From: Micromussa lordhowensis
Lineage: Eukaryota; Cnidaria; Anthozoa; Scleractinia; Lobophylliidae
Assembly: GCA_964020085.1 (NCBI GenBank)
Contig: OZ026599.1
Span: 26,126,329 to 26,190,328, forward strand
DNA: 64,000 nucleotides
Direction: 5' to 3'
Shown: in pieces, positions 23,647 to 35,002 of the stretch
How the letters are laid out: the number at the start of each line of letters is the position of its first letter
Numbering within the stretch: position 1 is the stretch's first letter
Program-made: the position numbers and the translations under genes
The notes under the pieces: model-generated
Told to the model about the DNA's origin: nothing
What the model saw: the letters and a program-made list of their open reading frames with translations, nothing else
The model's database searches: none

Positions 23647-23747
23647 TTCCCACTCCCCGCACTGAGGGGACTGCAGTGTGTAAAAACACGATTAAACATA
23701 ATAGTTTTTAATGTCCTCAACTAAAGTTCGCTTAAAAATCTAACAAG

Positions 23748-23999
23748 TCACAAGAGTGGCACCAATTTATGAATTGGTCGCACCACAGTCTTTTCTCCAC
23801 ACTGAACCTTCACGACTCGGGAATGTCCATCCTTCCCTGGATATGTATCCACAATACGGCCCAATGGCCACTTCCCGCGTGGCAGATTTGGTTCCAGGAC
23901 CAGCACAATGTCTCCATTCTTAAGGTCCTTGACAACGTCGGTCCACTTTGGACGAGTATTCAGCATAGGTAAGTACTCCTTCAACCACCTGGACCTCAC
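23748..23999 (-). pseudogene. BEL integrase C-terminal remnant, copy 2
   Basis: The 83 residues equal the remnant at 10147-10365, with KNGDIVLVLEPNLPRGKW, and extend further upstream (RSRWLKEYLPML). The integrase DDE core is again missing before it. Confidence 0.7.
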
Positions 24000-24241
24000 T
24001 CGAGAGATCAGTTCCTGAACCTTTTATCCCTTCCTTTGGACTGCGCATATTGTAGATCACTCGCCACACCCTAGCCTGTAGCCTCACCAAACGTGTCCAA
24101 CTTGAAAGGCGTGTGGGTTCAAGCCTCCAGTCTGCACACTGGTTTCGCTCCTCCCTTTCCTCCTCGAATCACTGGGCTCTGCTGACGGCATGTAAGAACA
24201 GTTGCAAAACCATCGCCTTCCTTACGGTTTGATGTCTTTAA

Positions 24242-24670
24242 TAGGCCCTTTGCAGCTGGGGTCACGTGACCAAATTTTTCCTAGAAAATTTTTATATTAT
24301 GGGCTATAACTAAAAGAATGCCAGAAATGGAAAAAGCGCATCGAAAATACCAAAATGGCCAAGTTTGAGCCCCCTGGAATGAAAGAGTAAGTTTATACGA
24401 CAATTTGAATTTTCGGAAAATTTAGAAGTTTTGTATGGGAAATGTTGCTGGAGAGCAAGGTCTTGCTCTCCAGCAACATTTTCCATACAAACCTCCTTAT
24501 TTTTTAAAAAATTCAGACTTTTATAAAATCTCATCTTTTAATGATGGGGGCCTCAAATTTGGCCGTTTTGATATTCTCGACATGCTTTTTACATTTCTGG
24601 CATTTGTTAGGTTATAGCCCATAATTTTATGAAAAGTAGGTCACGTGACGGCTTAGCTGCAAAGGGCCTA
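24242..24670. repeat. Inverted-repeat MITE inside BEL copy 2
   Basis: The insert begins TAGGCCCTTTGCAGCT and ends AGCTGCAAAGGGCCTA, with a strong hairpin in the middle where GTTGCTGGAGAGCAAG meets its complement (24443-24477). BEL copy 1 is uninterrupted at the matching position (about 10620), so the insertion postdates the duplication. Confidence 0.75.
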
Positions 24671-25583
24671 TTCCGGTAATGAGGCGAGGCGACTACTTAC
24701 ATCCATCTTAGGCCAACCATCCTTATCCTCCGACAGTAGCCACGTCGGTCCATGCCACCAGAGTAAGTTCCCTAACAGCTCGTCTGGTGATGCTCCCCTT
24801 TTGCACAGATCAGCTGGATTTTCTCCCGTCGGTACATGTTGCCACTGCGATGGCTCTGTCACCATTTGTATCTCCCCGATACGATTAGCCACAAAGGGAC
24901 GAAAGCTCCGCCCATGACCCCGAAACCACCACAATACATCCATGCTGTCGGAATAAAATGTCACAGATTGCATGGGTAGTCCAAGTACAAGTACAACCCA
25001 ATACAGCTCCTGAAAGTTCCAACCGAGGCACTGTCATAGGCTTCAACGATGCTACCTTACACTTTGAAGCGACCAACCGACTTGAAACGGTAGCATCATT
25101 GTATACACACTGTAGATATACAACAGTTCCATAAGCTTGCAGTGAAGCATCCACAAATGTGACGACTCTCTTAGCGACTACCTCCTTTTCTTCACGCAGA
25201 CATCTAGGCACCTGCACATTGCCCAGGCTCCTAAGCTGACCATACCAACTTCCGATTCTACTTGCAATTTCATCATGAATGACATCATCCCAATCATAAC
25301 CCCTTGTCCACAGTTCCTGAAGAAGGATTTTAGCCTTGATGACGAAAGGGGCCACTAACCCAAGTGGGTCAAATACAGTCGCAACCTTCCTCAGTACATT
25401 TCGCTTTGTCACTGGAAGCTCTGGAGAAATGTTTGCAGCTGAAATAATAAACGTATCTTCTGTACTATTCCAGGAAATACCAAGTGTCTTGACAACAGGT
25501 TCCTGCCCCACAATAATCGGCAACTCAGTAGCTCTGTCGGCTTCAGGCGTAGTCCAGTTCTGGCCCCCTCTCTCTGTTGTCAC
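24668..25583 (-). pseudogene. BEL RNase H and RT C-terminal part, copy 2
   Basis: Two overlapping frames (24885-25583 and 24668-24973) encode the part after the polymerase palm: TLGISWNSTEDTF, VFDPLGLVAPF and the RNase H FVDASLQAYG and FYSDSMDVLWW. A short deletion near 24990 causes the frame change. The start of the gene is separated from this part by the TIR element at 25550-27388. Confidence 0.75.
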
Positions 25584-27388
25584 ACTCCGCTCTCGGAGAT
25601 AGAGGGTCCGGATCCAGGGACATTTGTCTGCGCATGCTCGCGCTAAACCAATCAGAGCGGATCAGAGCGCAGGATGTTGATTTCACCCGACTGAAAATAT
25701 ATTCATGGGGTGTGAGGTTGGCAGCACTCAGAAAACTTTTCAAGTAACTTGGCGCATTGGAATGTAATTTCTGTGGCATGTCTACGTTTTCATTAGTTTA
25801 ATTTCTTCAAGAGAGAAAAGAAATAGGAGTTTGAAACGAATTAAGACAAGTTTCGAGCAGAGAAGGAGAAGGTGAGAAAGCTCATTAAATATGCCCGATA
25901 CAAATGAAGTTTTTACACACACGCGCAACTTCCCTCAAGAAGTAGTTTTCCCTAGAAGTTTTCGACAATATTTTGGCGCATTTCAATGTTCTTTGCCTTA
26001 ATTTTGGTTCTGGAAATAAAACTGTGTGGATGTAAATTTTGCGAGTTTCGAGACGAGGGCGAATAAACAATAGATACATATTAATAAATAAGAACGTTAC
26101 TCTGGTTAAAATTGTATAAAAATATGTACAATGTTTTTAAAAGTCCCAACGTTTCGGTTGAACCTTCAACCTTCATCAGGGGAAACATCACTTTCCCCTG
26201 ATGAAGGTTGAAGGTTCAACCGAAACGTTGGGACTTTTAAAAACATTGTACATATTTTTATACAATTTTAACCAGAGTAACGTTCTTATTTCTTAATATT
26301 GTTTCTATCACCTGGTTACAGGACCATTTTTAAAACAATAGCGAAGATATCAGTGACGTCACGAGCACTGTAACGCAATATTCGTGGTTGGCAAAAGCGA
26401 CAAAAACAAAAGAAATGACTGAGTTTAAGCGTATTTCAAACGACTGTCGCTTCACTTATATGCTAGATTTCTGAAACCAAGATGAAAGTTAGAATATTAT
26501 GAAAATGCTGCACTGTCAAAGGCTGAAGGAAATTCGAGTATCGACACCTGCCGAAAATCGTGTTGGAAATTCGTCTGTGCGCAAAGGATTGACCGGCTCG
26601 AAAGCTCTTTTGCCAACCACACGCACGAGTGATTTTGATCCACGTGATCGAAAATGACGTCAAAGTTTGTAAACAGATATCTTCGCTATAGATAGCTCAT
26701 TAAATGTGCCCGTTCGTATCCAACGCCGATTGAATCACAAGCTCTGCAGAAGCCTACGCTCGATAGCCCTTGACCTGATCCTTCATTACTGATAGCAAAG
26801 GCACAACAACTACAACTGTAGAACATTCTAAAAGTTCCGTATATATTCTTCTTTCACTATAAACCTAAGAAGCAAATGGAACACTACCAGTCGGTAAAAT
26901 TCTAAAACATTCAGATTTTTAGTTGCAGCGTTATAAAGATTGAGGAAAATACCACAAATTGGCAGTTAGTCCTCGTAGTTTCCCAAGCTTTAGCCTTCTC
27001 TCGGCTCCCGTATCCAGTGATTTAAAATTGAGCACAACTCCTCTGCTCCTCTGAATGTTCTGATCTGAACTTCAAGAATTCACGCAACGCTCGCAGCATT
27101 TGTTTCTTCTCGGAAAAATAATCTGAACTGCTACAGGAATCGCTCAGTGCAACGAACCAAACACGGAACAAACACGATCGAATTCGGGAAATAGTATTTT
27201 CTTTTTGCTGACCGCACAAACAAATTGTCCGCCATGCTTCCCTTCCATTCTGGCTTATATTTTTCTTACACATGCGCAGTAACCGTTAGCTAGAAAACTG
27301 ACTAACCGACGAGCATGCGCAGACAAATGATCCTGGACCCTCTCTCCCCGGCGTTGCGTGACAGGAGAGGGGGTCCAGAACTGGACTA
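25550..27388. mobile_element. TIR DNA transposon with ~10-bp TSD inside BEL RT
   Basis: The ends TAGTCCAGTTCTGG and CCAGAACTGGACTA are inverted repeats that extend into GGCCCCCTCTC-type sequence. GCTTCAGGCG is duplicated at 25540-25549 and 27389-27398; BEL copy 1 has a single GCTTCAGGCG near 11512. The length of the duplication and the TAG...CTA ends resemble the element at 17378-19258. No transposase frame is recognisable. A Penelope-type palindrome sits inside at 26083-26297. Confidence 0.75.
26083..26297. repeat. Near-perfect palindrome with hammerhead-like cores
   Basis: Arms of about 100 bases meet at GGGGAAACATCACTTTCCCC. Each strand carries CTGATGA followed by a stem (GGTTGAAGGTTCAACC) and GAAAC: plus strand 26198-26229, minus strand 26150-26179. 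This is the order of the conserved hammerhead ribozyme core, but with one extra A next to stem II. Such motifs occur at Penelope-like element ends. Confidence 0.6.
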
Positions 27389-27429
27389 GCTTCAGGCGTG
27401 GCTGCAACAACTTCTAGAGAATTTGATAC

Positions 27430-28529
27430 CTATCTCCTTGCCTTCATGCCTGCAATTCTCCACAGACTGTCCAGCTCCTTGTACAACTGAATGCCATCTT
27501 GTACCGTTTCCACACTATCAAGCGAGTCATCCATGTAAGTTGATTTGAGCACAGTTTCAGCTGCCAATGGATACACATCCTGGTGTCTTCTGGCATTTTG
27601 TTGAGCAACAAACTGAGCCTCCATTGGTGCAGAGTTTTAACCAAACACTACTCGAGTAAACTCATAGACATCAGGTTCACGGCTGGAATCAAGGTTCCTC
27701 CATAATAGACGAAAGTAAGGACGATCTCTCTCTCTTCGATCTCCACCTGCAAATACATTTCCTTAATGTCACATGCTAAAGCTATGGGGTTTTTTCCTAA
27801 ACCGAATAAGCACATCAAACAAATCCTTCTGCAATTAGGGTCCAGCACAAATGCATCATTCAATGACACACCATCCGTTTTTGCTGAACAGTCAAACACA
27901 ATGCGTACTTTAGTCGTAGTTTTGCCCCTACGGATGACTGGAAAGTGAGGCAAATAGCAAACTTCCGGTGGCAACGGTTCATCTGGTTCGACCCTTCGCA
28001 AGTAACCTTTCTCAACATAAGCCTGAATGATTTGCGAGTACTCTGTTCCTAGAGCACAGTTCTTCTTCAATTTATTTTCTGTGTTGCATAACCGGGATAA
28101 TGCTGTGTGATGATTATCAGGTAACACAGGCTTATTCTCTTTCCACGGTACTGATCCATTTCCAGTGTAACTAATCGATTCCTTCAGTTTCCTCAAGACC
28201 TGGTTCTCCTCTTCGGTGAAAATCACGGTGTCATGTTTCTCAATGCCACAGCTTTCTATCGCCCAGAATTCCTTTAAGGTACGATCAACATCACAGCAAA
28301 CATCGCTAACGCTGGCCTCAGGGTCTCTGGTAAACAAAGTGCGGCTAATGTGTGCCCTTGCTCCCGTCCACTGCTTTCCTTCTGGTGAGCCAATGCATGT
28401 CCAACCCAAAGGCCCCAGGCCAGCAACTGGGTCCCCTTCCTCACCACGTACATCTGCTCTGGAATAATGCAAGTCTGCATTGTCCACTCCTATTAACAAA
28501 GCCTTCTTTGGCAGGTTCAGCAAAGTCAC
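27430..28529 (-). pseudogene. BEL protease end and reverse transcriptase, copy 2
   Basis: The larger frame (27648-28529) includes TKVRIVFDCSAKTDGVSLND and ALACDIKEMYLQVEI; a second frame (27430-27624) continues with TYMDDSLDSV, the catalytic box with Tyr kept, unlike copy 1. Frameshifts near 27650 and 27820 separate the parts. At the N-terminal side it is continuous with the protease-adjacent segment, giving a cleaner junction than in copy 1. Confidence 0.8.
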
Positions 28530-28944
28530 AATCCTTAAGGTGAGACCATCTATCCTTACTTTGTTTCCAGTTCTCTACCCTGTAGTTTCCAGTTACCCTT
28601 TTAGGGCAAGTCTTTACTTTAATGTCCTTACTAAACTCCCCATCATGGCTCTCGATTGTCACGTCCAATGGCATTGACTGGAATGTTTCCACCTCATTGT
28701 TCAAAACATCAACTGTAACTGTGTGGTATCTCTCCTTAAGACCAAGAACTCCTGCAACCTCTTCATTAATAAAGGTCTCGTTTGAACCATCATCCAGCAG
28801 AGCATTCACCTTCACCTTGCGGCCATTTGCTTTTAACCACACTGGCACGCTAGGAAGAGAAATGGTCTTAGTTGCTGTCTCCTGCTTGGAGCTCGATGTG
28901 TGTGTGAGCTGGTGACCTCTCCCGTGAAGACACCACTCTCCCAT
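28441..28944 (-). pseudogene. BEL/Pao aspartic protease, copy 2
   Basis: The frame has NALLDDGSNETFINEEVAG, the protease active-site segment, and is nearly identical to 12403-13113, with a small deletion near 28490 that shifts the frame. Confidence 0.75.
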
Positions 28945-29329
28945 CCTTTATGTTACCTTGTGCGAAACCATGCAATAAGTGATGATGATTTCTTTTACAA
29001 CCATTAATGTTACAAGTTCGAGCCTTGGTACAAGCTCTTCCTTCGTGATCACTTGCCAGGCAACGAAAACAAAGTCGTTTATCCTTTACGACATTCCAAC
29101 GTTCGTTGACTCCCATGTTCTGAAAACGTCTGCAGCTCCACACTCCATGGTTTCCTCCACAGTACACACACGGTGGTTTGCTTCTAGGCACTGCTGGTTC
29201 CTTACCAAAGTGATTGCCTTCACTGAACAGATTCCTGATGCGACCACCTTTATCAACATGTTTTCCACTATCCATAGCAGCCCCAACAGTCTCAGTTTCG
29301 ATTCCGATGTGCCATTTCGACTGCCTCAA
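28868..29329 (-). pseudogene. BEL gag zinc-knuckle region, copy 2
   Basis: The 153-residue frame contains CVYCGGNHGVWSCRRF and a second cysteine cluster (RLCFRCLASDHEGRACTKAR, then CNINGCKRNHHHLLHG), so two zinc-binding motifs are intact here, whereas copy 1 lost the second by frameshift. Confidence 0.75.
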
Positions 29330-29900
29330 CTCGGATCCTCACTTCCTCCTTCAACCAATCCCTCAAGCTAAACACAGACCTGTCTTTCTTGTTTTCTCTC
29401 AGCCAACGACTGTAGGTTACGACTTGACAGTGTGCAAACTTCTTCACCAGCAAGCTATGCAATGCACCATCCCCCAACTCTCCACCACGCCCTTCTGCTT
29501 GCAACTTCACAACAGCTACGCGAACAAGATCAGCAAATAGCTCGAATGACTGGACATCATTGCTCTTCAAGGGTGGCATCTTTTCGATTTGGTCCTTATA
29601 TGCCTGTAACTTTCTTCGTTCACCTCCAAATTTAGACTGGAGAATTTCCTTGGCTTCTTTGTACTCTGGGTCTGAAACTCCTAAACCCCTGATGGCCTCA
29701 AGAGCAGTTCCTGTAAGGCTCTGTCTCAATCTAGCCGTCTTTTCAATAACATTGTTTACTTCCTTCTCAGACCCTCTGCTTCTTCCGCGACCGCCTTCTT
29801 GTTTTCATTGTCTCCTAAGCGTGAGCAAGCTTCCTGGAGTTCCTCCATGACGGTGAGGCACGCATCCAATACGTTTCACAATGTTTCGATTTCATCTTTA
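29292..29900 (-). pseudogene. BEL gag, truncated, copy 2
   Basis: The frame 29292-29729 carries SLTGTALEAIRGLG and QAYKDQIEKMPPLKS and continues into a segment (REWLKEEVRIRVEAVEM-like) lost from copy 1. The N-terminal linker and FSGEKSKFEDFW segment are deleted between 29729 and 29760, so gag is internally deleted. Confidence 0.7.
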
Positions 29901-30230
29901 ATCGACTCGGAATCTTCGCCACTCGCGTTCAGTCTTTCTAAATTGTGGCGCGTTTTGGTAACAGCAGTCTTCCTGCCTCTCTTCTATCGTTTGAGTTCTA
30001 GAACCCTTTCCTGTTCGTTAACCTTTTCAGACTCCCCTGACGTCGTCATAATCGAGCGATTTAAAGTAAAAACCTTGTCAAATGCTCGACAATGTTTAAG
30101 GTCTTGTTAATTCGATTGTTTATTTCTTGCGAGCTAGTGCAATGAATGATAGTTCCATGCAAAAATAACGATGCACGACAATAAAAATGTGAAGCGAAAA
30201 CACATGAAGTAAAAACCTTCCAGAGTTTAA

Positions 30231-31034
30231 GGTGGTTCGAAATAGTTTTATGGCGCGCGCAAACTGGGTTCTAATCTCGCAAATTCGGCATCAAGTCGAT
30301 CCACGTCACGATGAACAAAACATCCGGCTACTTTGGCAAAAATAATAGAGTACTTTGATAAAGACTGATGTTTTAAACACATATTGGTCCCCGAGAAAGG
30401 TAAAATCGCCCAATTGTAAGTTGTTTTAGAATCTCGTAGAACAAAACATCACATGTACAAAACACTGCCAACTGCGAAATCAACAAGCCTAATCTCGCGC
30501 GTGCAGTTGACGCACATGCGCAAATGCTGATCTTGTCGTGTTGAAATTTTGGAGTTTTTATCACTTTAATCGCTCATATTTCCGCTTCCGCTCGGTGAAT
30601 TTTTTTCATTTTTTCGGTGATAACCAGGATCAATTGGCTGCATACATAGTCCGATTTTTAAAAAATTCTGTAGGCAGGAAATAAAATAAGAGAACAATAG
30701 TCAAAAAGAGGATTTTTTCTTAATCTGCCCTACAGATTTTTTTTAAACTGAAATATTTTGAAGGTCATTTCTGGTGACATATAATATTGCAGTTTGAGAA
30801 GATTTCACCGACCAGTTTTTTAAAAAAGACAATAGATTTCGATTTTAGGGGCTCAACTGAATGCGTCATATGGTTGCTATGGTAACAGATTTTCTAAAAT
30901 GAATGTCATGTAATGAATCTATGATGTTTCTTTTATTTCTGTGCCAAATTTCATAGTGATACGATGAACCAAACATAATTTAGAAAAGAATTTGTGAACT
31001 TGTCTCGGGAAAATGAAAACTATTTCGAACCACC
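30231..31034. mobile_element. TTAA-flanked TIR element (piggyBac/Kolobok-type MITE)
   Basis: GGTGGTTCGAAATAGTTTT at the left is complemented at the right end, and TTAA stands immediately outside on both sides (30227-30230, 31035-31038). TTAA duplication is characteristic of piggyBac and Kolobok superfamilies. The 804 bases between have no transposase frame. It lies in the leader region of BEL copy 2. Confidence 0.75.
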
Positions 31035-31430
31035 TTAAGACAGTGTTTGGAAGTGCCTCGATGATTCATAAAGACGCAACTCCACAATAATAATTAATTT
31101 CCTTTGTAAAGTTCCAAAAATACGAAATCCAAGATGGCCCACTGTTGTGACTAAGTACTCCAACACGACAAAATAAGATGTGAAGCGATGACAGCGAATA
31201 ACAAAATCCAAAATACGATGTGAACCACAAACCTTGAGCACGATATTATCCGCCAATTCAACCCAGATAAAACCTTTCTGCAGTTCCGAGATTGCAAAAT
31301 CCACTGCAAACACGAAACGATGCGAAAAGCCCGCGTAAATCCAACCACGATGTGAAGCGATGCGAATAACAATGCTTGACCACGATAAATTCCACTAGCT
31401 CATACTGTCCTGGCAGGGTCGCCAAAAAGA

Positions 31431-32585
31431 TGTTGACACGACTCAATAAAGCTGCCGTACCGTTTAACTCAACGTTTTACTTTATTTTAACTGGGAAAAC
31501 CTAACCTTGAACAATATGGTGAATACTAGGTATGTACCTTGATGAGCATCTATAGTGGGAACCCCAAATTCAACATGTAAATAATAAATTAGCAAAGAAT
31601 GTAGGTATAATTAATAAGCTAAGACACTATTTTGACTTTCATATGCTCAAACAGTTATATTACACCCTTATTTATCCATACTTAAACTATGGTCTTGCCA
31701 GCTGGGGAGCTGCTTATAAAACTAGATTAAATAAAATCTGCACTAAGCAGAATAAATGTATACGAAGCATGTTCTTTGCCCACGGCAGAGAACATGTCAA
31801 CCCGTATTATAATCTTTTGAAATTTGAAATCTTTTTGAAATCTTTTGAAATTTGAAAATATTTATAGACTAAAAGTATCACTTTTTACACATAAATTTAA
31901 AAACGATAAAAGTATCACCCCAGCTGTGTTACTGAATATCCTTACACCTTCATCAGAGACTCACCCATATAATACCAGGTATGCTGCAAATCAAAATTTC
32001 TTTAAGCCATCAGTACGCCCCAATTATGGGGTATCTACATTTAAATTCTCCGTGGTAAAAATCTGGGAATCTGTCCCGTCAGAACTTAAATGTTTTCCAT
32101 ACTTGCTCTTCAAAAGGCAATATAAAAAATTCTTATTGACTACTCAAAACTGACCATAGTCTAACTGCTAGCTATGTAAAATAATGTTGTACGATATCAG
32201 GACATCGTTTTCTTTTTAATCGAGCTTACATGTGTATATGTCTTTCCTTCTTTTATGATTGTAATATCGTCTTTTAACGTAACATGCGGCCATCACCAAC
32301 TTAAATCTACATGATAGTGGCCAACTCGAAAGCCCCTTGGCTACTTTGGTAACTGTGCACAATTAAATATTGTATTGTCTAGTTAATTTCTATTTGTATT
32401 TATTCGTCCTATATTGTTGTAAATCGTGTTTTTTTTTTAAATTTTTTTTTCTGTAAACAGTGTGCAATAATAAAAAACTGAAACTGAACTGAAACTGACA
32501 CGCGTGGAACCACGCAAAAGCACCCCCCTCGACCCCTGTCACTCATTTCCAAATAAGGCAACACAATGTCGCGCTCTCCTGAACA
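31431..32585 (-). repeat. BEL copy 2 second LTR, split by a LINE
   Basis: The LTR starts at 31431, is interrupted after GGTGAATACT (31527) and resumes at CGCGTGGAACC near 32498, ending at GAACA (32581-32585), followed by the ATGCG target copy. Confidence 0.75.
31528..32497 (+). mobile_element. 5'-truncated CR1/jockey-like LINE in the BEL LTR
   Basis: Plus-strand frames (31643-31855 and 31845-32153) encode the C-terminal end of a non-LTR reverse transcriptase: YYTLIYPYLNYGLASWG, then YNTRYAANQNFF and KIWESVPSELK. An in-frame stop, a frameshift and a short duplicated stretch near 31820-31850 break it. The 3' UTR ends in AAACTGAACTGAAACTGA-type repeats. It removed a few bases of the LTR on insertion. 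Confidence 0.75.
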
Positions 32586-32599
32586 ATGCGATTATTGCT

Positions 32600-33114
32600 T
32601 TCAATTTTGATCTTATTGTAAAAATTACTTTTTTAATTAATGACTTAAAATACTTTCGTATCCTCTCCTCTTCAAAGACTGTCGCCGAATCCCATTTCGG
32701 CATTAAACTTCTCACGTTTAAATGTGCCATCTTGAGGCCTCTAGAGCAGGTAAAATTTTCCACAGAAAGCTTCACAGGTGGACCAGGGTTTAGTGAGACA
32801 TCATTGCATTGTAGCAGTAAAGTAACGAGAAGGACATCTCTTGATAGATTGACAAACTGGACCGAAGCGTCGCGGGAGAGACCAAAATGGTGTTTGTCTC
32901 GAGGATACGATTTCGTCAGCGAAAATTTGGGTGGAGAAAAAGCATTAACTTCCTGCCCAACTGCCAAGTCAGTACTCGCGTAATCGGTATTTGGCTGAAG
33001 GCCAAAACATGGATCCGATAAATCCCTCAGAATCATGTATATTAGCAAGAATTATTTAAATTACTAAAGTTACTAATAGCTATACAATGAAAATTGATTA
33101 TATTAAAAACATTT
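32600..33114 (-). pseudogene. CR1-like LINE 5' fragment with 2A-like motif
   Basis: The minus frame (to 33048) has LLLQCNDVSLNPGP followed by RGLKMAHLNVRSL. The second is the start of a CR1-type endonuclease. DVSLNPGP resembles the translational-recoding 2A signature (Asp-x-Glu-x-Asn-Pro-Gly-Pro), with Ser instead of Glu; 2A-like sequences are known at this place in some CR1 and L2 elements. The sequence changes character after SLMPKWDSA, so only the first part is authentic. The BEL element inserted beside it. Confidence 0.55.
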
Positions 33115-33486
33115 CACTTCAATTACATTTTTGTTTTCGAACTCAGGAACGAAACAAATATCCTCTTATTGTATGCTATAGACGATCACTGACGCGTGAA
33201 GCACCGCTACGAGTTGAACATGACTAATTTTCAGCCGCAAAATATACAATTTCCACGTGCATGTAAATCCTGTCTATTCATCACGCTAAACAATTTCTTT
33301 GCTGTGGGTGGCGAACGTTTACAACAGTGCCAAATTTTCGGGGAAAGTTCCTGAAGTTCCCATTATCAAAACACAGAACAGCCCGAGGGCTGCCAGATTG
33401 AAAACGCAAACAAATTCAAAATACCAGATGCATGAAGCCAAAAATGAAAAGAAAAAACTCACCTTGGAAACTCCAGCGCGTGAAGG
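33115..33486. other. Lectin 3'-flank remnant, no gene
   Basis: This stretch matches 1850-2190 (downstream flank of the decayed lectin exon) and ends at the site where the L1/Tx1 LINE inserted. No coding region. Confidence 0.55.
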
Positions 33487-33706
33487 TTTTTTTTTTTTTT
33501 TTTGGTTTATTTTATTAAATACAAACATAATACAATGTTACAACAAATTTAAAAAAAATAGTACAGAAAGAAGATAGGTGTTACAACTAATTCTTGGTAA
33601 TAGATAATATATAATATTTACAATAATATATGTAACAAACAATATATTCAGGTTTATACAAGTGTATATAGCTGGGGGAGGGCAACATAATCACGTCAAG
33701 TTATGT

Positions 33707-34096
33707 CTATTTCAAGCTGGATAATAAATTTAGATATGAAGACTCTATGAATTCAGACGAGTCTTGTTTCTTTTGCACTGTTTTGCAAGCGCAGTGGTAC
33801 TGTTTTGCATACAACAGAAGAAGACACAAATCCTTTGTCTGTTTATCGGAAAGATTGGTGTTTGGTGTTGGTAAATTTAGAAAGTATTGTAGCGAGGTGA
33901 GGCTGAAATTAATTTTGTGTAAGCTATTGAACCATTGAAGAGACTCGTCACTTAATTTCAAGAAGGATTGACATTCAAAGAATGCATGTTCAATAGAGTC
34001 ATTTTCTCCGCACATAACACATTTGTCACAATCACTTATCCCAAATCGTTTAAGTTCTTTATTAGTGACTAGTATTCTGTGCAACAACAACTTCAA
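33707..34096 (-). pseudogene. LINE C-terminal zinc-binding region
   Basis: The 129 residues contain CDKCVMCGENDSIEHAFFEC, a Cys-x2-Cys...His...Cys motif of the zf-RVT type found at the C-terminus of L1/Tx1-like reverse transcriptases. It is separated by a stop from the preceding part. Confidence 0.75.
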
Positions 34097-34270
34097 ATAA
34101 AATTGTCTTAACTTACTATCCCGAGTGATTTTATAATTGTTCTGGATGCAGTTCAGCCAGTTGTCAGCAACTTCAGGGCAATTTGTTCGCCATGATTTAA
34201 TCGCAGTAGGTTCTATATTGATTTCCTCTATAAAATTAAAGTTTATAAAACTGCTTGCAGAGTGTTTTCT

Positions 34271-34964
34271 TTAATTCAAATTGAGAGTGATATCTTTCGA
34301 TAGTTGGAAATCGAAGTTTTCGCAAATTGAGTTCAGATCCCCAAGGTCCATATGGGCTGATGCGTAACTTTTGAGATAAGCAGGAATAGCTGAAGTGATT
34401 TGGTAATATTGTAGAAAGTTAACTTTGATGTTATATTTATCGCTGAATTCTTGTGGTGAAAGATAATTACCTTGATTGTTCAACAAATCCTGCACAAAGA
34501 GAACATTTTTATCCCGCCAGGCCCTCCATCCTCTTGAAGACCGATTTGTTTTCAATATTTATATCTCTGTTGTTCCACAAAATGAGTTCGCGTTTCAATG
34601 GATCTTCGTAATTGCTGCGCAGTTGTTGAAAGTAATCAAGGAGTTCTCGATAGAAGAGGGGGATTTTTCTGTCTAGTTTCCCGACACTGTACTTACAGTT
34701 TAGAAGGAAAAGAAGTCCGCCATGTTTATCGAAGTAGTAATTAGGGATTGCCGTCCAGGTATCATGAGAGTTATTTAAGAGTCTACTAATCCAGCTGAGA
34801 CGTAGTGCTTTTATAACAGTCCTGAAGCAAGGGAAGCCTAGCCCACCCTTAGATAAGGGACGGAACAGAACCTGTCGCTTGATCTTATCTCTCTTATTCT
34901 TCCATAGAAAAGCAAATAGTTTACTTTGGGTTTGTTGTATTACTGCTTCTGGAACAGAAAGCAT
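34271..34964 (-). pseudogene. LINE reverse transcriptase connection region
   Basis: Two frames (34509-34964 and 34271-34555) encode the thumb and connection: QTQSKLFAFLWKNKRDKIKR and LSKGGLGFPCF followed, after a frameshift near 34530, by RDKNVLFVQDLLNNQGNYL. These are typical of L1-clade proteins. Confidence 0.7.
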
Positions 34965-35002
34965 GGAGGCAGTATAAATTAACTGAGAACAAACCTAGAG
35001 AT

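Larger units (their letters stand above)
23447..32585 (-). mobile_element. BEL/Pao LTR retrotransposon, copy 2, with nested insertions
   Basis: Both LTRs begin TGTTGACACG and end CTCCTGAACA in plus-strand orientation: 23447-23646 and 31431-32585 (the latter split by a LINE). The direct repeat ATGCG flanks the element (23442-23446, 32586-32590), the 5-bp target size usual for BEL/Pao. Next to the right LTR the minus strand has TGGCGACCCTGCCAGGAC, a likely primer binding site. The internal region carries gag, zinc knuckle, protease, reverse transcriptase, RNase H and the integrase C-terminal remnant, split by four later insertions: 24242-24670, 25550-27388, 30231-31034 and 31528-32497. Confidence 0.9.
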
